DNA of 6,044 bases from Bacteroidota bacterium (GTDB lineage Bacteria > Bacteroidota > Bacteroidia > Bacteroidales > Prolixibacteraceae). The translations under genes and the position numbers were made by a program. The notes beneath the pieces were generated by a model that was not told where the DNA came from, searched no databases, and worked only from the letters and a program-made list of their open reading frames with translations. Location of the stretch: NCBI GenBank assembly GCA_030691295.1, contig JAUYEQ010000146.1:1-6044 (forward strand), in the 5' to 3' direction. Positions 1 through 6,011 of the stretch are shown one piece after another. Numbering within the stretch: the stretch's first letter is position 1; each line of letters opens with the position of its first letter.

Positions 1-1
1 G

Positions 2-547
2 ATGAGCCGTCAACGGAGCACTGATGTTCAGCGATCAAATAACCGTCAGTCTCAAAGTAACAGCAGAATCAATTCCGGAAGTAATGAAAGACAAAGGAAT
101 GTAAACGAAAGTAGAAGTCGTGGTTCGAATGTACAGTCAGGAATCAATCAAAGCAGAACAAGGGAAAACAGTAATATAAATACTACGCGTGAGAGATCAA
201 ATCCTTCCAACGGTCAAGTTAAAATGAAGTCGGCCTCTAGAAATCAGGAAAATTCTGTTTCGCGGAGTCAATCTGCACCAACACAGAACAGATCTGCAAG
301 CCAGGTTCAACCAAATAAACGGAATACTGATTCCCGAAGCCAATCTGTTTCAAAACCAACACCAAACAGGTCGCAGAATCGGGTTGAAGCTCCACAAAGA
401 AGTTCTGCTCCCAGAGAAAAATCAGCTACGATAACAAGACAGAGCAGTTCAAACACAGAAGTAAAACAAACTCCGCAAGGTGAAAGAAGATCTGAATCAC
501 CAAGAAGTAGTGATAGAAATGAAAGCGGTAACAGCAGAAGAAGATAA
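2..547 (+). CDS. Ser/Arg/Asn/Gln-rich low-complexity protein, probably 5'-truncated C-terminal tail
   Basis: I do not recognise this gene. The frame is open to the left edge of the window, so the ATG at position 2 may be an internal Met and the visible 181 residues the tail of a larger protein. By my count 114 of 181 residues are Ser (41), Arg (30), Asn (24) or Gln (19), and there is no Leu, Phe, Tyr, Trp, His or Cys at all. It should be disordered and strongly basic. Short degenerate repeats such as SRSQSAP and SRSQSVS recur. It ends with two consecutive in-frame TAA codons (545-550), which supports a real coding end. Bacteroidota secreted or envelope proteins with Gly/Tyr/Trp-rich bodies sometimes carry Ser/Arg/Asn-rich tails like this, but the body that would test the idea lies outside the window. 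It ends 27 bp before hemE with no evident functional link. Confidence 0.55.
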   Translation: MSRQRSTDVQRSNNRQSQSNSRINSGSNERQRNVNESRSRGSNVQSGINQSRTRENSNINTTRERSNPSNGQVKMKSASRNQENSVSRSQSAPTQNRSASQVQPNKRNTDSRSQSVSKPTPNRSQNRVEAPQRSSAPREKSATITRQSSSNTEVKQTPQGERRSESPRSSDRNESGNSRRR

Positions 548-577
548 TAATTCTAAAATTTAAAATTATACAACTTG
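548..577 (+). promoter_or_regulatory. AT-rich hemE leader and apparent TTG start codon
   Basis: The 27 bp between the upstream TAA pair and hemE are almost entirely A/T. They contain no Shine-Dalgarno-like purine run and no clear TAnnTTTG element. In the hemE frame the nearest upstream stop is TAA at 554-556, and no ATG or GTG lies between it and the conserved part of the protein. TTG at 575 is therefore the only conventional start that keeps the whole N-terminal motif. Because no promoter stands out, hemE may be transcribed from further upstream, inside or before the preceding gene. Confidence 0.45.
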
Positions 578-1609
578 ACTACAAATTCTATTCTACTAAA
601 AACACTCCGGGGAGAGCAAACCGAACGGCCCCCTGTTTGGTTTATGCGGCAGGCGGGCAGAGTGTTGCCTTCGTACATGAAGATAAAGGAAAATTATACG
701 TTCTGGCAAATGATGCAGAATCCGGAAGTAGCGTCCAAAGTGACGCTACTTCCTATTGATGACTTGGGGGTTGATGCCGGGATTTTATTCTCCGACATTT
801 TGGTTATCCCACATGCTTTGGGCATGGGACTGGAGTTCAACGACAGTGGTCCGGTTTTCGATCAGCCACTGGCATTTCGTGAAAATCCGCTGATCGGTCT
901 TAATGCTGATCCATCCAAACTGAATTATATTTATTCGGTAATCGACCAAATCGTCCGCACAAAAAAAGAAGAAACTCCTCTTATTGGTTTTTGCGGCGCA
1001 CCTTTAACGGTTTTACTGTTTATGCTTCAAGGTTTGGGCCGGAAAGGAGATTTCCCTGATGCAATTAAATTCATCTATCAAAATAAAGAAACTACCCGTC
1101 AACTGATTGATGTGGTGACCGAACTTTCAATTGTTTATGCAGAAGGTCAGATAAAACACGGAGTCGATGTTTTCCAGTTGTTTGATACACATACAGGATT
1201 AATTCCAGCTGATTTATACAAGGAACTGTTTATGCCTTCGGTTCGGAGAATTGGCGATGCTGTGCGTGAAAAAGGAATTCCGTTTATTTTCTTTCCCAAA
1301 GGGCTGGGAACAGGAATTGCCGACGTTTCGCCCGATGATTGCGACTTTCTAAGCATCGACTGGCAAACTCCGCTCAATACTGCCAGAAAAATAGTTCACC
1401 CGAAAATCGGGTTACAAGGCAATATTGATCCGCGCATGTTGTATTCAAGCCAGCCTGAAATTGAAAAGGCACTGCAGCCGTACATCGAATTTGGTAAAAA
1501 CAATCAAAACTGGATTTTCAACCTTGGCCACGGTTTTATGCCGGGCATTTCGGTCGAAAACGCACGGTTTCTGGCAGATTGGGTAAAAAGAACAGATTGG
1601 AAACGATAA
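575..1609 (+). CDS. hemE: Uroporphyrinogen III decarboxylase (HemE)
   Basis: This cytosolic, cofactor-free enzyme removes the four acetate carboxylates of uroporphyrinogen III to give coproporphyrinogen III. Its 344 residues match the family length. Visible landmarks are the signature PVWFMRQAGR (residues 20-29, with the two substrate-binding Arg at 25 and 29), FSDI with the essential Asp at 74, GFCGAPLT (138-145), LQGNIDP (280-286) and NLGHG with the conserved His at 319. Several usually conserved positions differ: Leu144 replaces the Trp/Phe of the GAP[W/F]T motif, Phe149 stands where human Tyr164 lies, and FDTH (203-206) replaces the common FDSW. The start is TTG at 575; the first in-frame ATG (644) would cut into the signature and is rejected. 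It is the first gene of a compact hemE-hemN-hemG unit, with only 3 bp before hemN. Confidence 0.96.
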   Translation: MTTNSILLKTLRGEQTERPPVWFMRQAGRVLPSYMKIKENYTFWQMMQNPEVASKVTLLPIDDLGVDAGILFSDILVIPHALGMGLEFNDSGPVFDQPLAFRENPLIGLNADPSKLNYIYSVIDQIVRTKKEETPLIGFCGAPLTVLLFMLQGLGRKGDFPDAIKFIYQNKETTRQLIDVVTELSIVYAEGQIKHGVDVFQLFDTHTGLIPADLYKELFMPSVRRIGDAVREKGIPFIFFPKGLGTGIADVSPDDCDFLSIDWQTPLNTARKIVHPKIGLQGNIDPRMLYSSQPEIEKALQPYIEFGKNNQNWIFNLGHGFMPGISVENARFLADWVKRTDWKR

Positions 1610-1612
1610 GCC

Positions 1613-2989
1613 ATGATTAACCGCGAATTACTCGAAAAATACAACCATCCGGTTCCCCGATACACCAGTTATCCACCGGCCAACTTCTTTACTGACGAAT
1701 TTGGTCCGGCAAAGTATATGGAAGCTGTCGATCAGTCGAATGAATGGAACCCACAAAACATTTCCATTTATATTCACATTCCGTTTTGCCTGAAAATGTG
1801 CTTTTTCTGCGGATGCAATTCGTATGCATTGCGCCAGAAGGAAGTGGTTGATGCATACCATAAAGCCCTCCTTCAGGAAATAAAAATGGTGACATCAAGG
1901 CTCGATAAAAACCGTAAAGTTTCACAGATTCATTACGGCGGAGGCACGCCAAACGCCATTCCTGTTGAGTATCTTCAGAAAATCAACGAACTACTGTTTT
2001 CAAGTTTCCAGTTTATTCCCGATCCTGAAATTGCCATCGAAGTCAATCCGGCCTATCTCACTTTTGAGCAGATGACCGGACTTAAAAAAGCCGGATTCAA
2101 CCGCTTCAGTCTTGGAATACAGGATTTTGACACTGAAGTACTGGATGCAGTAAACCGCGACAAACCCGGAATGCCGGTTCATGAATTAATGGCATTTTTA
2201 AAACAGGATTCGCCGGAAATAGCTGTAAACCTTGATTTTATTTACGGTTTACCAAAACAGACTGCCCTAAATTTTGCCGAAACCATTCAGAAAGCCATCG
2301 AACTGAAACCCGATCGGCTGGTTACATTTTCGTATGCGCACGTTCCATGGGTGAGCAAAATTCAGAAGAAACTGGAGAAAGTCGGACTTCCGGCCAGTGA
2401 TGAAAAAATCAAAATGTTCGAAGCAGCGTATTCGCTTCTTACGCAAAACGGCTACGAAGCAATTGGAATGGATCATTACGCCAATGCAAATGATGAGCTC
2501 ACCATTGCCCGCAAAAACAAACAATTGCACCGCAACTTTCAGGGATATTGCACTCGCCGGACTACCGGTCAGGTGTATGCCTTCGGCGTTACCGGAATCA
2601 GCCAGCTGAGCGGAGTTTATGCCCAGAATACCAAATCAATCGACGAATACATTGCCAAAATAAATCAGGGAGAACTTACCACCATCAAAGGTTATGCGCT
2701 CACTGATCAGCAAGTAATTGTGCGTGAAGTAATCAACGAACTGATGTGCAACGAGCAGATTGTCTGGAACGGAATCGGTGAACGTCTCGGGTTCACTTCC
2801 GAAGAAATAAAAAAGAATACGACATACAATACTGAATTGCTTCAACAATTTGAAACCGATGGAATTATCAGCCTGTCCGAAGAAAAAATACAGATTACTG
2901 CGGATGGCCAATTATTTATCAGAAATGTAGCAGCTTCACTCGATCCGTTGACACAGGCAGGACAAACCAATTTTTCAAAACCAGTGTAA
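1613..2989 (+). CDS. hemN: Oxygen-independent coproporphyrinogen III dehydrogenase (HemN, radical SAM)
   Basis: The enzyme uses S-adenosylmethionine radicals to convert two propionates of coproporphyrinogen III to vinyls, yielding protoporphyrinogen IX without oxygen. At 458 residues it is essentially the length of E. coli HemN. The radical-SAM motif CX3CX2CXC is intact: Cys59, Cys63 and Cys66 ligate the [4Fe-4S] cluster, and Cys68 is the extra Cys typical of true HemN. It is preceded by YIHIPF, whose Tyr53 matches E. coli Tyr56. GGGTP (109-113), IEVNP (142-146), the DFIYGLPKQT segment (208-217), IGMDHYA (284-290), HRNFQGY (306-312) and YAQN (336-339) follow in HemN order. The NFQGY segment and the full C-terminal domain argue for HemN rather than the HemW chaperone. 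It starts 3 bp after hemE and ends 2 bp before hemG, so co-translation is likely. No Shine-Dalgarno sequence is obvious. Confidence 0.96.
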   Translation: MINRELLEKYNHPVPRYTSYPPANFFTDEFGPAKYMEAVDQSNEWNPQNISIYIHIPFCLKMCFFCGCNSYALRQKEVVDAYHKALLQEIKMVTSRLDKNRKVSQIHYGGGTPNAIPVEYLQKINELLFSSFQFIPDPEIAIEVNPAYLTFEQMTGLKKAGFNRFSLGIQDFDTEVLDAVNRDKPGMPVHELMAFLKQDSPEIAVNLDFIYGLPKQTALNFAETIQKAIELKPDRLVTFSYAHVPWVSKIQKKLEKVGLPASDEKIKMFEAAYSLLTQNGYEAIGMDHYANANDELTIARKNKQLHRNFQGYCTRRTTGQVYAFGVTGISQLSGVYAQNTKSIDEYIAKINQGELTTIKGYALTDQQVIVREVINELMCNEQIVWNGIGERLGFTSEEIKKNTTYNTELLQQFETDGIISLSEEKIQITADGQLFIRNVAASLDPLTQAGQTNFSKPV

Positions 2990-2991
2990 CC

Positions 2992-4374
2992 ATGGCTGAA
3001 TCGCAAAAAATAGAAGTTGTTATTGTTGGCGCCGGATTGACCGGTTTGACAATAGCCCTGTACCTTAAAAAAGCAGGTGTTAATTTCCTTGTCATCGATA
3101 AATCAGGAAAAACCGGAGGGGTGATTCAAACGATCAGCGAGAAGGGTTTTGTGTACGAAACAGGTCCAAATACTGGAGTGGTTTCAAATCCTGAAATGAC
3201 CGAATTATTTGAGGAACTGGCCGGAAAATGCACACTCGAAGTTGCTGATCCCAATGCCAAACGCCGCCTGATCTGGAAAAACAGCCAATGGAATGCACTT
3301 CCTTCAGGACTTTGGTCGGCCATTACTACTCCACTTTTTACATGGTACGATAAATTCAGGATTCTGGGCGAACCTTTCCGTGCAAAAGGAACCGATCCGA
3401 ATGAAAAACTGGCGGAACTTGTCAAACGACGGATGGGAAAAAGCTTCCTCGATTATGCAGTAGATCCGTTTATCTCCGGAATTTACGCCGGCGATCCGAA
3501 TAAATTGGTTACCCGGTATGCATTGCCAAAGCTCTATCAGTTAGAACAGGATTACGGGAGTTTTATCAAAGGTGCCATAAAAAAAGCCAAACTTCCGAAA
3601 GACGAACGCGATAAGAAAGCTACAAAAGAAGTATTTTCGGCCAAAGGTGGACTGAGCCGCATGATTGAAGCCATGACTGAATCAGTTGGGTCTGAGAATA
3701 TAATACTTTCGGTTGAAAATACCATGGTGAAACCAACATCCAACGGATTTCAGCTGCAAATTACCACTCCTGAACAATTGATTTCGCTGGAAACTCCGCA
3801 TCTGGTCACCACCTGCGGAGGATATGCTTTGGCTGGCTTGTTGCCTTTCCTGAATGAAGAGGAAATCGCGCCATTCAATGAACTTAAATACGCGGCTGTT
3901 ACGCAGGTTTTGCTCGGATTCAACAAATGGAAAGGCATGTCGCTGAAAGCTTTTGGCGGACTAGTCCCGGGAAAAGAAAACAAAAATATACTTGGGGTAT
4001 TATTTACTTCATCGTTTTTTGAAGGCCGTGCCCCAAAAGGAGGAGCGCTTTTATCGGTATTTATGGGAGGAACCAAACGCCCCGATATTGCAGAAATGGA
4101 CAACTACGAGATTGAGTCACTTCTGAACAAAGACCTCCCGCGAATGCTGAGCAACCGCTCATTAAGTGCCGACATGACCCGCATATTGCGGTATCCGAAA
4201 GCCATTCCGCAATACACCGAAAGCACTGGAAAACGTTATGAAATGATTGAAAAACTTCAGCAAAAATACCCGGGGTTGATTTTAGCCGGAAACATTCGCG
4301 ATGGCATTGGAATGGCCGACAGGGTAAAACAAGGACGTACAATAGCAGAAGAGCTGACCAGAAAGACACAATAA
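2992..4374 (+). CDS. hemG: FAD-dependent protoporphyrinogen oxidase (HemG, HemY-type)
   Basis: This flavoenzyme carries out the six-electron oxidation of protoporphyrinogen IX to protoporphyrin IX, usually with oxygen as acceptor, and is normally membrane-associated. At 460 residues it has the usual length for the HemY type. The N-terminal Rossmann motif is VGAGLTG (12-18), with Asp36 at the end of the second strand, then TGGVIQT (41-47) and ETGPNT (56-61), a motif characteristic of this family. The C-terminal FAD motif is LAGNIRDGIGMADRV (431-445). DYAVDPFISGIYAGDP and FSAKGGLSRM match the substrate-domain regions. The homologous Gram-positive enzyme oxidises coproporphyrinogen III instead. 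The adjacent hemN, which makes protoporphyrinogen, favours the protoporphyrin branch here, but that rests on context. The symbol hemY is also used. The ATG lies 2 bp after hemN and there is no competing start. Confidence 0.93.
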   Translation: MAESQKIEVVIVGAGLTGLTIALYLKKAGVNFLVIDKSGKTGGVIQTISEKGFVYETGPNTGVVSNPEMTELFEELAGKCTLEVADPNAKRRLIWKNSQWNALPSGLWSAITTPLFTWYDKFRILGEPFRAKGTDPNEKLAELVKRRMGKSFLDYAVDPFISGIYAGDPNKLVTRYALPKLYQLEQDYGSFIKGAIKKAKLPKDERDKKATKEVFSAKGGLSRMIEAMTESVGSENIILSVENTMVKPTSNGFQLQITTPEQLISLETPHLVTTCGGYALAGLLPFLNEEEIAPFNELKYAAVTQVLLGFNKWKGMSLKAFGGLVPGKENKNILGVLFTSSFFEGRAPKGGALLSVFMGGTKRPDIAEMDNYEIESLLNKDLPRMLSNRSLSADMTRILRYPKAIPQYTESTGKRYEMIEKLQQKYPGLILAGNIRDGIGMADRVKQGRTIAEELTRKTQ

Positions 4375-4379
4375 TTTAA

Positions 4380-4387
4380 TAGATTTG
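4380..4387 (+). promoter_or_regulatory. Candidate Bacteroidota -7 promoter element (TAGATTTG)
   Basis: The sequence TAGATTTG exactly fits the TAnnTTTG -7 consensus of the Bacteroidota primary sigma factor. It lies just after the hemG stop, and transcription starting a few bases downstream would give the following gene a leader of about 35 nt. No convincing TTTG-type -33 box is seen about 20 bp upstream, where hemG coding sequence constrains the DNA. An 8-bp match can occur by chance. If real, it would let the flavoprotein gene be expressed separately from the haem operon. Confidence 0.3.
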
Positions 4388-4410
4388 ACAAGTTTAAAAA
4401 ATCGCCAGAT

Positions 4411-4428
4411 CTGAAAGAAAAAACAAAA
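4411..4428 (+). promoter_or_regulatory. A-rich translation initiation region of the flavoprotein gene
   Basis: The 18 bases before the ATG at 4429 are almost all A with a few purines and pyrimidines, and there is no GGAGG-like element. Adenine-rich starts without Shine-Dalgarno sequences are usual in Bacteroidota, so this supports the chosen start. The next residues, VKLKIDNQ, are the expected first strand of a [2Fe-2S] ferredoxin fold, which also argues against a later start. Confidence 0.4.
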
Positions 4429-5991
4429 ATGGTAAAACTCAAAATAGATAACCAAATCATTGAAGTTCAACCTGGAACTTCAGTTTGGCAAGCTGCTCAA
4501 TCCCTTGGAATAGATATTCCGACCATGTGTTATCTGGAAGGAACCGAACATTTCACCTCCTGCATGATTTGCCTGGTAAAAGATGCTAAAAACGGGCGAT
4601 TTTTTGCCTCCTGTTCTACTCCTACTTTCGAAGGACAAACGATCATCACCAATGATGCAGAAACCATAGAATCGCGGAAAGCTGCGCTGGAATTGCTTTT
4701 GAGCGAGCATGTTGGCGACTGTGAAGCGCCCTGTCAGTTGGTTTGTCCGGCGCACATGAACATTCCGCTGATGAACCGCCTGATTGCCAAAGGCGACTTC
4801 GCAAAAGCGTTGGAAGTGGTGAAGCGCGACATTGCTTTGCCTTCCATTTTGGGGCGTATTTGTCCGGCTCCGTGTGAGGCTGGTTGCCGACGCAAACAGG
4901 TGGACGAAGCCGTTTCAATTTGTCTGCTGAAACGATATGTGGGCGACGAAGATTTAAAAACAGAAAAGCCATATCAGCCGCAACTGGCAGAACTTTCAGG
5001 AAAAAAAGTAGCTATTATTGGCGCAGGTCCTGCCGGATTGGCTGCTGCTTATTATTTGCAGATTAAAGGTCATCAAACGGTGATTTTTGAAAAGAACAGC
5101 AAGGCTGGCGGCGAACTACTTCAGATTGATCCCGAATTATTGCCAGCCGAAGTCATTGAGCAGGAATTAGCCCAAATAATGGCGACCGGCGTTCAAATCC
5201 GGCTGAATGAAACTATCGATGATAATCGTTTTTCTGAATTACAGAGCGAGTTTGACGCTGTTGTTGTGGCTAACGGAACTATTCCGGAAGGAAGTTCTGC
5301 ATTCGGACTAAAAGTTACCAAGGCTGGAATCATTGCTGATAAATCTAGTTACCAGACTTCAATTCCAAAAGTTTTTGCTGTTGGGAACACTCTTCGGGCT
5401 TCCAAACTGGCCGTGCGTTCGGTTGGACAAGGGAAGGAGGTTGCCACTGTTATCGATAATTATTTCAAAACTGCTGAAGTTTCAGGATATCCGGAGCGGT
5501 TCAATTCCAAATTCGGACGACTGGCTGAAGCTGAGTTCATTCAGTATAAAAAAGACTCGGAGAATGCACCGCGTCAAAAAGCCGGAAAGGCAGGTTTCAC
5601 ACGCGAAGATGCCATTCGCGAAGCCAAACGCTGTATGCACTGCGATTGCCGCAATCCGGAGTCGTGTGTGTTGCGCGAATTGTCTGACAGGTATCATGCT
5701 GTGCAGAAACGCTTTCAGAGCGAAGAACGCTGGAATGTGGAGAAATTTATTCATCGCGAAGGAATTGTTTACGAACCTTCCAAGTGCATTAAATGTGGTA
5801 TTTGCGTTCGCCTAACACGCCAGCACCAGGAAGAATTTGGCTTAACTTTTATTGGTCGCGGATTCAATGTAAAAGTGGGCGTTCCGTTCAACGAAAGCAT
5901 CCAAAAAGGATTGGAGAAAACCGCTGAAATTGTTGCAAAAGCTTGTCCGACGGGGGCGCTGGCAATGTTTAATGTTGAAGAACAAATCTAA
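4429..5991 (+). CDS. Multi-cluster Fe-S flavoprotein: NuoG/HydA-like ferredoxin ends around a GltD-like FAD core
   Basis: Probably a cytosolic electron-transfer protein; partners unknown. Domains in order: (1) a [2Fe-2S] domain, residues 1-75, with Cys34, 45, 48 and 62 in the CX10CX2CX13C spacing of NuoG/HydA; (2) a GltD/DPD-type helical Fe-S domain, about 90-175, with His94, Cys98, 102, 106, then ICPAPCEAGC (Cys145, 149, 153) and Cys165; (3) an FAD Rossmann domain with IGAGPAGL (197-204), Glu221 and GG (227-228), ending at FAVGN (316-320); (4) a Cys knot CX2CXCX5C (402-413); (5) a C-terminal [4Fe-4S] domain with Cys453, 456 and 459, GRGF (476-479) and CPTGAL (Cys506). It has 19 Cys in all. 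Unlike GltD, it shows no second Rossmann motif for NAD(P)H: the chain passes from VVVANGT (278-284) to the final FAD segment within about 30 residues. Asn320 stands where an FAD-contacting Asp is usual. Two in-frame TAA codons end it. It lies 54 bp after hemG, possibly with its own promoter. Confidence 0.85.
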   Translation: MVKLKIDNQIIEVQPGTSVWQAAQSLGIDIPTMCYLEGTEHFTSCMICLVKDAKNGRFFASCSTPTFEGQTIITNDAETIESRKAALELLLSEHVGDCEAPCQLVCPAHMNIPLMNRLIAKGDFAKALEVVKRDIALPSILGRICPAPCEAGCRRKQVDEAVSICLLKRYVGDEDLKTEKPYQPQLAELSGKKVAIIGAGPAGLAAAYYLQIKGHQTVIFEKNSKAGGELLQIDPELLPAEVIEQELAQIMATGVQIRLNETIDDNRFSELQSEFDAVVVANGTIPEGSSAFGLKVTKAGIIADKSSYQTSIPKVFAVGNTLRASKLAVRSVGQGKEVATVIDNYFKTAEVSGYPERFNSKFGRLAEAEFIQYKKDSENAPRQKAGKAGFTREDAIREAKRCMHCDCRNPESCVLRELSDRYHAVQKRFQSEERWNVEKFIHREGIVYEPSKCIKCGICVRLTRQHQEEFGLTFIGRGFNVKVGVPFNESIQKGLEKTAEIVAKACPTGALAMFNVEEQI

Positions 5992-6011
5992 TAAATCTAA
6001 AATAACCTGCT

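Noticed and set aside
548..574. Promoter in the hemE leader
   Set aside because: The stretch is AT-rich but has no TAnnTTTG match and no -33 partner, so base composition alone is not enough.
644..646. ATG at hemE codon 24 as the start
   Set aside because: It would remove the N-terminal helix and the first half of the PVWFMRQAGR signature, which the family conserves.
1147..1377. Antisense open frame of 76 codons within hemE
   Set aside because: It lies wholly inside the conserved hemE coding region and its translation shows no recognisable domain; it is a shadow frame.
1613..2989. HemW-like haem chaperone instead of HemN
   Set aside because: The CX3CX2CXC motif with the fourth Cys, the NFQGY segment, YAQN and full 458-residue length fit HemN; HemW is shorter and differs at these points.
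4375..4428. Intrinsic terminator after hemG
   Set aside because: There is no GC-rich hairpin followed by a T run; only a short 8-bp palindrome and A-rich sequence are present.
4646..4972. Antisense open frame of 108 codons in the flavoprotein gene
   Set aside because: It overlaps the conserved Cys-rich segment on the other strand, and its Arg/Pro/Ser-rich translation looks like an out-of-frame product.
5333..5815. Same-strand open frame of 160 codons overlapping the flavoprotein in another frame
   Set aside because: The overlapped frame carries strongly conserved motifs (FAVGN, the Cys knot, CIKCGIC), whereas this frame shows none and has no plausible start context.
4429..5991. Glutamate synthase small subunit (GltD)
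   Set aside because: No gltB is next to it, the NAD(P)H-binding motif is missing, and ferredoxin domains of NuoG/HydA type are fused at both ends.
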